Source: Actinomycetota bacterium (GTDB taxonomy: Bacteria; Actinomycetota; Thermoleophilia; Gaiellales; Gaiellaceae). Taken from it: a DNA stretch of 36,901 bases. The notes below the pieces were generated by a model, which ran no database searches, was not told the DNA's origin, and saw only the letters and a list, made by a program, of their open reading frames with translations. The stretch spans positions 1 to 36,901 of the forward strand of contig VAWW01000061.1 in NCBI GenBank assembly GCA_005884575.1, given 5' to 3'. The position numbers and the translations under genes were made by a program. Below, in pieces: positions 25,058-33,579 of the stretch. How positions within the stretch are numbered: position 1 is the first letter of the stretch; every line of letters begins with the position of its first letter.

Positions 25058-25821
25058 CTCCGCAGCCCGAAGCGCCAGAACCAGCGGGTGAACGCGAACA
25101 GCAAGACGGCGAAGCCTGCCGCGAGCGCGAACGTGCCGCCGTGCAGCCGCGAGGTCGCCGCCTGCGCCGGCACCGTGACCGCGAAGCCGACGGGTACGAG
25201 GAAGGTGACGCCGTAGCGCATCCAGCCCGGGTAGACGCCGACCGGCCAGCGGCCCGTCTGGTAGACGCCCTCGAAGAGCTCCAGCACGTGCTCCATGCGC
25301 ACGACCCAGAAGGCGCCGGTCGTGACGACCAGCCAGAACGAGTACAGCATCACGGCGCCGAGCAGGATCGCGACGAGGAACGCGAGCGCGTCGAGGACGC
25401 CGACTGACGTCTGCAGCCGGGAGATGCCGACGCCGAGGAGGGTCAGTCCGGAGATCACCTCGACGAGCTGCCAGATGCGCACGTTGCGCACGCTGACGAG
25501 CACCTGCGAGTCCTCCGGCTTCGTCAGCGCGTAGTCCAGCGTCCCCTTCTGGACGTCCTCCATCAGCCGTTCCATGTTCGGCTGCACGAATGTGTGGATC
25601 ACGCCGCCGAGCAGGATTTGCACACCGAGCAATGAGAGCAGCTCCGGCTCCGTCCACCCGTTCAAGCGCGGCGTGTGCGAGTACACGAGCGAGATCACGA
25701 TCAGGCCGGTCGCGACCTGGATCAGCGCCTGCAGGACGTTGAGGAAGAAGTTCACCCGGTACTGCAGCTCGTTCAGCACACCCACCTTCAGGTAGAGCGC
25801 CGCGACGCGGAGCGTGTTCAC
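25036..25821 (-). CDS. ABC-2 type exporter permease (second of two)
   Basis: A 261-residue six-helix membrane protein of the ABC2_membrane_6 type, starting VNTLRVAALYLKVGVLNELQYRVNFFLNVLQALIQVATGLIVISLVYSH. The conserved segment is MEDVQKGTLDYALTKPEDSQVLVSVRNVRIWQLVEVISG, and the end is LLFAFTRWFWRFGLRRYSGASA. It forms the membrane channel of an exporter with the permease and ATPase genes just upstream. GTG 25821 is used because it overlaps the stop of the previous gene in GTGA. The cargo is unknown; related systems in actinobacteria are linked to lipid, antibiotic or polysaccharide export. Confidence 0.88.
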   Translation of the reverse strand: MNTLRVAALYLKVGVLNELQYRVNFFLNVLQALIQVATGLIVISLVYSHTPRLNGWTEPELLSLLGVQILLGGVIHTFVQPNMERLMEDVQKGTLDYALTKPEDSQVLVSVRNVRIWQLVEVISGLTLLGVGISRLQTSVGVLDALAFLVAILLGAVMLYSFWLVVTTGAFWVVRMEHVLELFEGVYQTGRWPVGVYPGWMRYGVTFLVPVGFAVTVPAQAATSRLHGGTFALAAGFAVLLFAFTRWFWRFGLRRYSGASA

Positions 25822-26650
25822 CCGCCCACCGCCGAGAAGCGCTTGATCGCGGCGCGCCAAGTGAAGCGGAGGAGCGCGAGGCCGATCAAAACCCAGAGCG
25901 CCTGCGCCCCGAGGCCGACGAGCAGGTCACGCGTCGACAGGTCGCCGACGAGCGACTCGATCGGGAAGTAGAACGTCCATTTGAAGGGCAGGAAGTTCGC
26001 GAGCGTCTGCACCCAGCCCGGCATCAGCTTCAGCGGCACGAGCCGGCCCGACAGCAGCAGCTCCGTAGCCATGTAGAGGTCGAAAGCCGCAGCTCCCCGC
26101 GTCGTCCAGAAGTTCAGCATCCCGACGTTCGACTGGAACATCGTCCGGACCAGGTAGGCGCCCCAGATCGCGACGCAGAAGACGCCGATCTGGAGCGCGC
26201 TCGGGTGCACGGTCGGATGGAAGATCGCCGTCAGCGCCGCGGCGATCGGGAGCCAGAGGACGATGTTGACCACCTTCCAGCCGCCGAAGTAGGCGACGTC
26301 GTGATGGAGCGGGTGCAGCGGCCGCAGCAGCTGGCCGGACAGTTCGCCCTCGCGGATCCGCCATTCCCAGAAGGGCGCGCCGAAGACGACGTTCATGTTC
26401 CGGACGAGGGTCCAGACGATGTAATACGCGGCGAACTCGCCGGCCGTGATCCCGTTGACCGCACCGCCGCTCGAACGCGCGACCGACGACCAGACGACCA
26501 GGTAGATCACGGGCTCGGCGACCATCCCGAGCATGTAGAAGTAGTTCGCCGTCCGGTACTGGAACTGGACGGCGATCGCCGCACGCGCTGTCGCGAGGTA
26601 GAACTCGGCAAAGGCGCGGACGCGATTCTCCTGTTGCAGGGGCACGGCGC

Positions 26651-26654
<4 letters not shown>
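25818..26654 (-). CDS. ABC-2 type exporter permease (first of two)
   Basis: A 278-residue permease of the same family as the following gene, starting VSAVPLQQENRVRAFAEFYLATARAAIAVQFQYRTANYFYMLGMVAEPVIYLVVWSSVA. The typical central part is FWEWRIREGELSGQLLRPLHPLHHDVAYFGGWKVVNIVLWLPIAA, and six helices are apparent. The start GTG overlaps the ATPase stop in GTGA, and its own stop overlaps the next permease in the same way, so the three subunits are made in fixed proportion. The two permeases probably form a heterodimer. Confidence 0.88.
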
Positions 26655-27595
<941 letters not shown>

Positions 27596-27675
27596 GCGGA
27601 CCGAACCTCCCGGAGGTGAGACGAGTACAGGGAAGCGTTCAGACCGTTGCCACGACCGGACTTTACAGCACGACA

Positions 27676-28710
27676 ATGGGTACCAGGTACGCACGCAAAA
27701 GCGTGTCGAAATCGCGACAATTTGCGCGCTCGCAGATGTATCCCGGGCCGGACGATCCCGATCTCGGGACGTTCGTCGCCCAGGTCGAGCGCGCGCTCGC
27801 GGAGCGCGGCCACGACGTCGAGCGAGCCGTCCTCGACAGGCGCGCCGGCGGGAAGCGCCGCTACCTCGATCTCGCACGCGACGCCCGCGGCGCCGCGCGC
27901 CGCTTCCGGCCGGACGTCGTCTACGCGCACTTCCTCGTTCCCGCGGGACTTGCCGCCGCGCTCGCGTCGCGCACACCGCTCGTCGTCACCGCGCACGGAC
28001 GCGACGTCCGCAACATCGGCGCGGTCCCGGGCGTGGCCGCCGCGACGCGCTTCGTGGTCGGCCGCGCGTCGACGGTCGTGTGCGTCTCCGACTACCTGCG
28101 CCGCGAGCTCGAGCTGAAGCTGCCGGCTGCGCGCGGGAAGACGGAGGTCGTGTCGAGCGGAGTCGACCTCGAGCGCTTCGCCGCCGCACCCGCGCCGAAC
28201 GGCGGCGGCCCAGCCTTCCTCTGCGTCGGCTCGCTGACGCCGCGCAAGAACGTGTTGCGCCTCGCCCGCGCCTTCGAGCGGCTGGACGACGGGACGCTGA
28301 CCTTCGCCGGCGACGGCCCGCTGCGCGCGGAGCTCGAAGGACGCGACCGGATCCGTCTCCTCGGCCGCGTCCGCCACGACGAGATTCCGGCCGCGATCGC
28401 CGCGTCGACCGTCGTCACGCAGCCGAGCCTGATCGAGCCGCTCGGCCAGGCGCTGCTCGAGGCGATGGCGTCCGAGCGCTCCGTCGTCGCGACCCGCATC
28501 GGCGGCCCGCCTGAGTTCGTGACGCCCGAGGCCGGCATTCTCGTCGACCCCGCCGACGAGGAGGCCCTCGTGGACGCGCTTCGCGCGGCGGCCGCCCTCC
28601 CGTCGCCGAACCCGGCCGCCCGCGCGGCGGCCCGACCCCACGACGTCAGGCGGCAGGCGGAGCGGGTGGAGGAGATCCTCCGGCGAGCCGCTCGAGGTCG
28701 GCGAGCCTGA
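27676..28710 (+). CDS. GT4-type glycosyltransferase
   Basis: A GT-B fold glycosyltransferase. N-terminal: MYPGPDDPDLGTFVAQVERALAERGHDVERAV, FRPDVVYAHFLVPAGLAAALASRTPLVVTAHGRDVRN and ADRVVCVSDYLRRELE-like sequence; C-terminal: FLCVGSLTPRKNVLRLARAF, GDGPLRAEL, LLGRVRHDEIPAAIAAS and the EPLGQALLEAMASERSVVATRIGGPPEFV motif (EX7E), which binds the sugar nucleotide. The start is uncertain: ATG 27676, GTG 27703 and ATG 27736 are in frame, none with a ribosome site. The first two would add a non-hydrophobic peptide over a palindromic region, while the expected first strand appears in the next frame as VEIATICALA. Sugar and acceptor are unknown. The 3' end overlaps the small antisense gene by 65 bases. 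Confidence 0.88.
   Translation: MGTRYARKSVSKSRQFARSQMYPGPDDPDLGTFVAQVERALAERGHDVERAVLDRRAGGKRRYLDLARDARGAARRFRPDVVYAHFLVPAGLAAALASRTPLVVTAHGRDVRNIGAVPGVAAATRFVVGRASTVVCVSDYLRRELELKLPAARGKTEVVSSGVDLERFAAAPAPNGGGPAFLCVGSLTPRKNVLRLARAFERLDDGTLTFAGDGPLRAELEGRDRIRLLGRVRHDEIPAAIAASTVVTQPSLIEPLGQALLEAMASERSVVATRIGGPPEFVTPEAGILVDPADEEALVDALRAAAALPSPNPAARAAARPHDVRRQAERVEEILRRAARGRRA
27704..27719. promoter_or_regulatory. Inverted repeat TGTCG-N6-CGACA at glycosyltransferase 5' end
   Basis: Perfect 5-base arms (27704-27708 and 27715-27719) with a 6-base spacer, directly preceded by CACGC-AAAA-GCGTG, a small hairpin. The two structures suggest a regulatory rather than coding stretch, which would favour ATG 27736 as the true start of the glycosyltransferase. 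Confidence 0.35.
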
Positions 28711-28879
28711 CCTCGACCAGGGGCCGCACTGTCTCCTCGAGCCCCGACTCGACGGCGAGCGCCAGCGCGGCATCCCAGCTCTCGCGCGCCTTGGCGGCCC
28801 CGGCGCCCTGCTTCAGGCGGTTGTCCCCCGTGACGAGGAGCTTTTGGATCTGCTCACGCGCCTCCTCCTCACCCTTCAC
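28646..28879 (-). CDS. Small helical acidic protein of unknown function
   Basis: A 77-residue protein from a GTG at 28879 (VKGEEEAREQIQKLLVTGDNRLKQGAGAAKARESWDAALALAVESGLEETVRPLVEVRLADLERLAG) ending in a Pro-rich tail. It is almost wholly helical with amphipathic heptads. I do not recognise a family; the TGDNRLK...ARESWDAALALA pattern is loosely TPR-like. The frame stays open to 28933, but the GTG gives the natural acidic start, and TACGCT just upstream could be a -10 box for a leaderless message. It is divergent from the receiver protein by about 26-38 bases and its 3' end is antisense to the glycosyltransferase end. Confidence 0.6.
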   Translation of the reverse strand: MKGEEEAREQIQKLLVTGDNRLKQGAGAAKARESWDAALALAVESGLEETVRPLVEVRLADLERLAGGSPPPAPPAA

Positions 28880-28917
28880 AAATCGAGCGTAACAGGGCAC
28901 ATTTCGTGCCAAGGACG

Positions 28918-29310
28918 ATGGAAGCCTTGGCACGCCCCGACACCCGCATTCGCGTCTTGATCGCCGACGACCACCGCCTGTTCGCCGAGGCGCTGCAGGC
29001 GATCCTCGACGCCGACGACCGGATCGACGTCGTCGGACACGCCGGTGACGGGCGCGAGGCCGTGCAGCTCGCCGCGCAGCTCCAACCTGACATCGTCCTG
29101 ATGGACATCAGCATGCCGGTCATGGACGGGATCGAGGCCGCGCGGGAGATCCGCAGCAGCAACGGCGGTGCGAGCGTCCTGATGCTGACGGGATCGAACT
29201 CGCGCGCCGACGTCGACCGCGCCCGCCAGGCCGGTGCGGCAGGCTACGTGACGAAGGACCGGATCGCCGCCGAGCTCATCGACGCGATCCTCGAAGTCGT
29301 GGCGCGCTAG
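28918..29310 (+). CDS. Stand-alone response-regulator receiver domain
   Basis: A 130-residue CheY-like receiver: acidic pair D17-D18 in VLIADDHRLF, phospho-acceptor D63 in IVLMDISMPVMDG, T91 in LMLTGSN and K113 in GYVTKDRIAAEL. The sequence is of the NarL/FixJ receiver type, yet it stops right after the receiver fold with no HTH output domain, so it must act through protein contacts or as a phosphate sink. No histidine kinase is encoded nearby. ATG 28918 is taken; an in-frame GTG at 28906 with AGGG eight bases upstream is a good alternative. Confidence 0.88.
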   Translation: MEALARPDTRIRVLIADDHRLFAEALQAILDADDRIDVVGHAGDGREAVQLAAQLQPDIVLMDISMPVMDGIEAAREIRSSNGGASVLMLTGSNSRADVDRARQAGAAGYVTKDRIAAELIDAILEVVAR

Positions 29311-29323
29311 CTACCCTGAGGTC

Positions 29324-29545
29324 GTGCTCCAGTTCCTCGCGGTCGTCCAGGTGCTGCTCGTCATGGCCCTCGTCGGGCTCGTGCTGATGCACTCCGGGCG
29401 GGACGCGGGCATGGGCGGGATGGGCTTCACGCCGGCCTCGCAGGGCGGCACGCACATCGTCGAGCGCAACCTGACGCGACTGACGATCGTGATCGCGATC
29501 CTGTTCTTCGCGAACAGCATCGCCCTCTTCCACTATCTCAAGTAG
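29324..29545 (+). CDS. secG: Preprotein translocase subunit SecG
   Basis: A 73-residue protein with two membrane helices (LQFLAVVQVLLVMALVGLVLMH and LTRLTIVIAILFFANSIALFHYL). Between them is the conserved cytoplasmic loop HSGRDAGMGGMGFTPASQGG. Length, topology and loop are typical of SecG, the accessory subunit of SecYEG. It begins at a GTG only 13 bases after the receiver gene. The pgk-tpi neighbourhood usual for secG is absent. A hairpin terminator follows the stop at once. Confidence 0.9.
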   Translation: MLQFLAVVQVLLVMALVGLVLMHSGRDAGMGGMGFTPASQGGTHIVERNLTRLTIVIAILFFANSIALFHYLK

Positions 29546-29546
29546 T

Positions 29547-29565
29547 TAGTGGCTCAAAGCCACTA
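29547..29565. terminator. Bidirectional hairpin between secG and tldE
   Basis: TAGTGGCT and AGCCACTA form a perfect 8-bp stem with a CAA loop, two bases after the secG stop and just ahead of the convergent tldE stop (29568). A near copy of this hairpin occurs at 32669-32684 before lexA. Confidence 0.6.
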
Positions 29566-29567
29566 GC

Positions 29568-30926
29568 TCAGAGGCCCGGCCTCGAGCCGGAGCCGGTGAC
29601 GTTGAAGCTCGCCGTCGCCAGGGCGGGCACGAGCGCGCCGAACGGATAGCGCTCGCCGTAGAAGTCGCTGCCGTTGACGAGCGTCAGGTCGCGCGTCAGT
29701 CCGGGCACGTCGGCCAGCAGCTCCGGTACCGACACCGTGAACCGGAGGTTGACGAGTGGCTCGGCGACCTTGCCGCCGCGGATCCGGAAGGTACCGTCGC
29801 GGGTCATCCCGGTGATCACGCCCTCGCGCGGGTCGACGACGCTCAGGTAGTGGAGCCGCGTCACGTAGATCCCGTCGCCGACGAGCTCGGCGAGCTCCTC
29901 GATCGACTCGGCATCCCCGCCGGTCATCTGCAGTGCAGCTGGGAACGGCCCGTGCGCAAGCAGCGAGGCGGGCGGCGCATGGCCCGTCGAGTGCGCGCCG
30001 TTCGACGCGCGCGCCGCCGTTGCGCGGTCCCACACCACGCCGCGGATCACGCCGTCCTCGACGAGCGGGACGCGCTGCTTGGGCATCCCTTCGAAGTCGA
30101 ACGCCTTCGGCAGCCCGCGTGGATCGAGCGCGTCGTCCACGATCGTCACCTTCTCGTCGAATGCGCGCTGACCGATCCGGCCGCTGAAGTAGCTCCGCTC
30201 CTCGAGCAGCGCCTGCGCGCCGAAGCTGTCGAAGCCGAAGTACTCGAGCAGCGTGCCGATCGCGTACGGCTCGAGCACGGCTCGGTAGCGTGCCGGGTCG
30301 GCCGCCGCGGCGCCGTTCGTACGCGACGCTTTCTCAGCGGCCTCGCGCGCCACCGCGGCCGGGTCGAGCGACCGGGCGCGCCAGGAGCTCGCCTCGGCAT
30401 AGCCCGAGCATCCTCTGTCGGCGGCGACTACGATCGTCGTCGCGTCCGTCATCGACTGCGACGTCCGGACGCCCGCCGTCGACGCGATCGCGAGTTCGGT
30501 CTCGCCGCTCGTGAAGAAGCCGTACACGCCCGTCGTCGTCGCAGCAATCGCCGCGGCGGCGCGGTGCGCCTGCTCGTCGGGGCCGAGCGCGGCGGTCTCC
30601 TCGTCCCAGCCCTGGACGTCCGGTGGATCGGCCGGCGGCGCCAGTCCGGGAAAGCCGGGCGTCGCGACGGAGCTGTCGGCGGCCTGTCCGGCACGGCGCG
30701 CGAGCTCTCGCAGTCCGTCGGGCTCGACGCGATTCGTCGCGGCGATTCCGACCTTGCCGTCGCGGACGACGCGGAGCGTGACGACGACGTTGTCGATCAA
30801 CGTCGGCTGATGGACCTCGCGGCCGGCGAACCGCGCAAGGCCCGAGCGCTCCGTCAGGACGACCGCCTCGGCCTCGTCGCCCGCGGCGGCGTCGATCGCG
30901 TCCTGCGCGACGGGCAGAGCGCTCAC
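29568..30926 (-). CDS. TldE/PmbA-family subunit of the TldD/E protease
   Basis: A 452-residue member of the TldD/PmbA family lacking the HExxxH zinc motif, so it is the non-catalytic TldE (PmbA) type. Landmarks are GKVGIAATNRVEPDGLRELARRA, YRAVLEPYAIGTLLEYFGFDSFGAQALLEERSYFSG, and a C-terminus VGDGIYVTRLHYLSVVDPREGVITGMTRDGTFRIRGGKVAEPLVNLRFTVSVPELL, standard for PmbA. With TldD it forms a heterodimeric peptidase that trims unfolded or ribosomally made modified peptides. The start GTG overlaps the tldD stop in GTGA. Confidence 0.93.
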   Translation of the reverse strand: MSALPVAQDAIDAAAGDEAEAVVLTERSGLARFAGREVHQPTLIDNVVVTLRVVRDGKVGIAATNRVEPDGLRELARRAGQAADSSVATPGFPGLAPPADPPDVQGWDEETAALGPDEQAHRAAAAIAATTTGVYGFFTSGETELAIASTAGVRTSQSMTDATTIVVAADRGCSGYAEASSWRARSLDPAAVAREAAEKASRTNGAAAADPARYRAVLEPYAIGTLLEYFGFDSFGAQALLEERSYFSGRIGQRAFDEKVTIVDDALDPRGLPKAFDFEGMPKQRVPLVEDGVIRGVVWDRATAARASNGAHSTGHAPPASLLAHGPFPAALQMTGGDAESIEELAELVGDGIYVTRLHYLSVVDPREGVITGMTRDGTFRIRGGKVAEPLVNLRFTVSVPELLADVPGLTRDLTLVNGSDFYGERYPFGALVPALATASFNVTGSGSRPGL

Positions 30927-32356
30927 GACTTGATTCCGACCTGCACGCCGCGGAACCGTGCGGGCGACGTGCCGTGCGAGACGTGCGCTCCCTGCCCCGG
31001 CTGCCCTTTGCCGCAGTTCGTCACGCCGTGCAGCACCCACTCCTCCGGCCCCGCGACGCCGTCGAGCGAGCCCCAGAAGACGGGCGTGATCCCGGTGTAC
31101 GTCGCGTCCCGGAGCATCCGGCCGAGCTTGCCGTCGCGGATCTCCCAGGCGATCTGCGTCCCGAACTGGAAGTTCAGCCGCTTGTCGTCGATCGACCAGC
31201 TCTTGTTGGTCTCCAGGTAGACGCCCTTCTTGACGCCGGCGATCAGCTCGTCCTTCGTGCCCTCGCCGGGCTCGAGGTGGAGGTTCGTCATCCGCACGAG
31301 CGGCATGCGGTTCCACGTGTCCGCGCGCATCGATCCCCCGGCCCCGGCTCCGATCTTCGCCGCGGTCTCGCGCGAGGTCAGGAAACCGGCGAGGACGCCC
31401 TCGCGCACGATCGGCTCGCGCACCGCGGCAACGCCTTCGTCGTCGTAGGAGAACGTGCCGAGGCCGCGCTCCGTTGTCGCGTCGGAGGTGATGTTCATGT
31501 GCTCGGATCCGTAGCGGAGCGAGCCGAGGTCGCCGGGTTGGATGAAGCTCGTACCGGCGTAGGAGGCTTCGGTGCCGTAGATCCGGTCGAGCTCGGTCGG
31601 GTGGCCGACGGACTCGTGCACCTGCAGCGCCATCTGCTCCGCGTCGATCACGACGTCGGTCACCTCGGACGGGCACGGATCCGCGGTGAGCAGCGCGACC
31701 GCCTGCTCCGTGACGCGCGGCGCGTGGCCGACGAGGTCGAGGCCCTCGACGAACTCCCAGCCGGCCTGCGCGCTGAGCCCGTTGTGCGCGGTCGGGTAGC
31801 TGCGGATCTGGAAGCCGCCGTCGCCGGCGGCCATCGCGTCGATTCCGCCCCCGCACTCCACCTGCTCGTGCTCGACGACCGAGCCGTCGGAGGTGACGAG
31901 CACCTTCTGCTCCTTCTGCGCGCGCACCGACGCCTGCGTGACGTTCACCTGCGGAAGCTGCAGCGCTTCTTCGGCTGCGATGCAGAGCCCGACCTTCTCC
32001 TCGAGCGGGACCTCAATCGGATCGCGCTCGCGCGCGGTGACGTAGTGCGCCTGGGCGGGCGCGATGGGTGCGAGGGCGCGGCCGTCCGCGCTCGGCGCTG
32101 CACGCGCGAACGCGCACGCGCGCGCGGCGGCTTCGCGCGCACCCTGCTCGGTCAGACGCCGGTCGCAGGCGAAGCCCCACGCGCCGTCGACGAGCACGCG
32201 GACACCGATTCCCTCGGACTCGACGTCGGTGACGGTCTCGACGCGGCGGTTCTTCGTCATCACCTGCTGGTTGCGGCGGACGACGGCGCGCGCGTCGGCG
32301 TAGCTCGCCCCCGCGGCGAGCGCGGCCTCGACCGCCGTTTCGCAGAGCGCGCGCAC
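30923..32356 (-). CDS. tldD: TldD-family metalloprotease, catalytic subunit
   Basis: A 477-residue zinc peptidase with the catalytic motif HESVGH in MALQVHESVGHPTELDRIYG and the downstream ligand region with TNCGKGQPGQGAHVSHGTSPARF. Also typical are FSYDDEGVAAVREPIVREGVLAGFLTSRETAAKIG and LIAGVKKGVYLETNKSWSIDDKRLNFQFGTQIAWEI. It pairs with the TldE subunit encoded immediately downstream. Family members mature microcins in enterobacteria and degrade short unfolded peptides; no peptide precursor is visible here. The ATG/GTG at 32356 lies 21 bases from a duplicated tRNA-Leu promoter fragment, which therefore forms its upstream region. Confidence 0.94.
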   Translation of the reverse strand: MRALCETAVEAALAAGASYADARAVVRRNQQVMTKNRRVETVTDVESEGIGVRVLVDGAWGFACDRRLTEQGAREAAARACAFARAAPSADGRALAPIAPAQAHYVTARERDPIEVPLEEKVGLCIAAEEALQLPQVNVTQASVRAQKEQKVLVTSDGSVVEHEQVECGGGIDAMAAGDGGFQIRSYPTAHNGLSAQAGWEFVEGLDLVGHAPRVTEQAVALLTADPCPSEVTDVVIDAEQMALQVHESVGHPTELDRIYGTEASYAGTSFIQPGDLGSLRYGSEHMNITSDATTERGLGTFSYDDEGVAAVREPIVREGVLAGFLTSRETAAKIGAGAGGSMRADTWNRMPLVRMTNLHLEPGEGTKDELIAGVKKGVYLETNKSWSIDDKRLNFQFGTQIAWEIRDGKLGRMLRDATYTGITPVFWGSLDGVAGPEEWVLHGVTNCGKGQPGQGAHVSHGTSPARFRGVQVGIKS

Positions 32357-32376
32357 GGGGCGGTACGTTACCTCGC

Positions 32377-32411
32377 TACACTTGCCGCGCCCTCGCGCTG
32401 GTGGCGGAATT
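32377..32411 (+). pseudogene. Duplicated tRNA-Leu promoter and first 17 bases (tRNA remnant)
   Basis: TACACT at 32377-32382, then GCGCTGGTGGCGGAATT at 32395-32411, repeat the TACAAT box and the first 17 bases of the tRNA-Leu at 32552 with exactly the same 18-base offset. The copy ends in the D arm and no anticodon arm follows. It lies in the divergent region upstream of tldD. Confidence 0.7.
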
Positions 32412-32418
32412 CATCGGC

Positions 32419-32459
32419 GCGAAATCCGTCCTCGCTCCGCGAGGACATGACGATTTCGC
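32419..32459 (+). other. Long imperfect hairpin between tRNA-Leu remnant and tRNA-Leu
   Basis: GCGAAATC (32419-32426) pairs with GATTTCGC (32452-32459), and GTCCTCG (32428-32434) with CGAGGAC (32440-32446), giving 15 pairs with a five-base loop and an asymmetric bulge. It has no T tract. It may terminate the remnant transcript, encode a small RNA or be the trace of an inserted element. Confidence 0.5.
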
Positions 32460-32491
32460 ACCGGGGGGTGCTCTCCGAGGGCGTTAGTGAG

Positions 32492-32516
32492 GCCGCGCCG
32501 GCCAAGCCGGCACGGC
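32492..32516 (+). other. GC-rich hairpin upstream of tRNA-Leu promoter
   Basis: GCCGCGCCGGC and GCCGGCACGGC form an 11-bp stem with one mismatch around a CAA loop. It ends 18 bases before the tRNA-Leu -10 box, so it covers the -35 area. No T tract follows. Confidence 0.45.
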
Positions 32517-32533
32517 CGGCGAGAGCTCCGGGC

Positions 32534-32539
32534 TACAAT
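32534..32539 (+). promoter_or_regulatory. -10 box of tRNA-Leu
   Basis: TACAAT, preceded by CCGGGC, 13 bases ahead of the mature tRNA 5' end. The same 12 bases (CCGGGCTACAAT) precede the RNase P RNA, which supports a shared stable-RNA promoter style. Confidence 0.6.
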
Positions 32540-32551
32540 GCGCCGGCCCTC

Positions 32552-32637
<86 letters not shown>

Positions 32638-32661
32638 TGAAGCTCCCGCGAGGGAGCTTCA
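32638..32661 (+). terminator. Hairpin terminator after tRNA-Leu
   Basis: TGAAGCTCCC and GGGAGCTTCA form a perfect 10-bp stem with a GCGA tetraloop, starting one base after the tRNA discriminator. There is no T tract. A second small hairpin, AGTGGCT-TAG-AGCCAC (32669-32684), follows. Confidence 0.65.
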
Positions 32662-32694
32662 CCGTGCTAGTGGCTTAGAGCCACAAAGTCGTGG

Positions 32695-32723
32695 TTGACG
32701 TCGTCCGGAGGACTCTCTACTCT
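32695..32723 (+). promoter_or_regulatory. lexA promoter
   Basis: TTGACG (32695-32700) and TACTCT (32718-32723) are separated by 17 bases, a near-consensus housekeeping promoter. The LexA box begins five bases after the -10, overlapping the expected transcription start, so lexA represses itself. Confidence 0.75.
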
Positions 32724-32728
32724 TCTGG

Positions 32729-32742
32729 CGAACACATGTTCG
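32729..32742. promoter_or_regulatory. LexA (SOS) box
   Basis: CGAACACATGTTCG is a perfect 14-base palindrome of the Gram-positive/actinobacterial SOS-box form CGAAC-N4-GTTCG, immediately downstream of the lexA -10 element and 31 bases before the start codon. Confidence 0.9.
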
Positions 32743-32773
32743 TCCGGACCGACCTCGAGCACAGGAGACGAGA

Positions 32774-33391
32774 GTGGAGCTGACCGGCCGCCAACAGGAG
32801 ATCTGGGACTTCCTGGTCGACTACGTCGACGGGCACGGCTACCCGCCGACCGTGCGGGAGATCGGCGAGGCGGTCGGGCTCGCCTCTCCGTCGACCGTGC
32901 ACGCGCACCTCGCAAACCTCGAGCGGGCCGGCCTGCTGCGCCGCGACCCGACGAAGCCACGGGCCCTCGAGCTGACCGGCCGCGAGCGGCCCGAGACTGC
33001 GCCGATGCCCGAGCTGGAGAAGCTGCCCCTCGTCGGCCAGATCGCAGCCGGCGGCCCGCTGCTCGCCGACCAGAACGTCGAGGACTACGTCGCGGTGCCC
33101 GAGACGCTACGGGGTGACTTCCTCCTCCGCGTGCGCGGCGACTCGATGATCGACGCCGGGATCCTCGACGGCGACATCGTCGTCGTGAAGCGGCAGGACG
33201 ACGCGCGCAACGGCGAGATCGTCGTGGCCCTGGCCGGCGACGACGAGAGCGCCGACGAGGCGACGGTGAAGACGTTCTACCGGGACGCCGGCAAGATCCG
33301 CCTCCAGCCGGAGAACGCAGCGCTGGAACCGATCTATCCCGACTTCGTACAGGTGTTGGGCGCGGTGACGGGAGTCTTCCGCTCGCTATGA
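32774..33391 (+). CDS. lexA: LexA repressor of the SOS response
   Basis: A 205-residue repressor. The N-terminal winged helix is MELTGRQQEIWDFLVDYVDGHGYPPTVREIGEAVGLASPSTVHAHLANLERAGLLRRDPTKPRALEL. The self-cleavage site is A92-G93 in GQIAAGGPL. The catalytic dyad is S124 in RGDSMIDAGI and K166 in EATVKTFYR. On DNA damage RecA filaments trigger autocleavage and derepression. The promoter has a perfect LexA box over the transcription start, and AGGAGA lies five bases before the GTG. Its stop overlaps the ATG of a zinc-ribbon gene, so the two are coupled. Confidence 0.97.
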   Translation: MELTGRQQEIWDFLVDYVDGHGYPPTVREIGEAVGLASPSTVHAHLANLERAGLLRRDPTKPRALELTGRERPETAPMPELEKLPLVGQIAAGGPLLADQNVEDYVAVPETLRGDFLLRVRGDSMIDAGILDGDIVVVKRQDDARNGEIVVALAGDDESADEATVKTFYRDAGKIRLQPENAALEPIYPDFVQVLGAVTGVFRSL

Positions 33392-33579
33392 CCGTCGCGC
33401 CTCTCCACCGGACGCTCGAGCAGGAGCTGACGGCGCTTCTGCGCGGCGCGAGCCTGGAATGCCCGGTGTGCGGGGAGTTCGTACTGCACGAGCCCGCATC
33501 GATCCGCTGTCCGGAGTGCGGGATGCGGCTCGGCCATCGCGCCTCGGCCGGGCTACAATTGGAGTCGCAGGCCGGGTGA
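33388..33579 (+). CDS. Small zinc-ribbon protein coupled to lexA
   Basis: A 63-residue protein, MTVAPLHRTLEQELTALLRGASLECPVCGEFVLHEPASIRCPECGMRLGHRASAGLQLESQAG, with a short helix then two CPxCG knuckles (C25/C28 and C41/C44 by count) that form a zinc ribbon. The ATG overlaps the lexA TGA (ATGA), so it should be translated with LexA and rise under DNA damage. Its last codons cover the -10 box and first bases of the RNase P RNA gene. I do not know a defined function; a DNA- or RNA-binding accessory role is a guess. Confidence 0.75.
   Translation: MTVAPLHRTLEQELTALLRGASLECPVCGEFVLHEPASIRCPECGMRLGHRASAGLQLESQAG
33554..33559 (+). promoter_or_regulatory. -10 box of the RNase P RNA gene
   Basis: TACAAT within CCGGGCTACAAT, seven bases before the expected RNA start at about 33567, and located inside the end of the zinc-ribbon gene. 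Confidence 0.6.
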
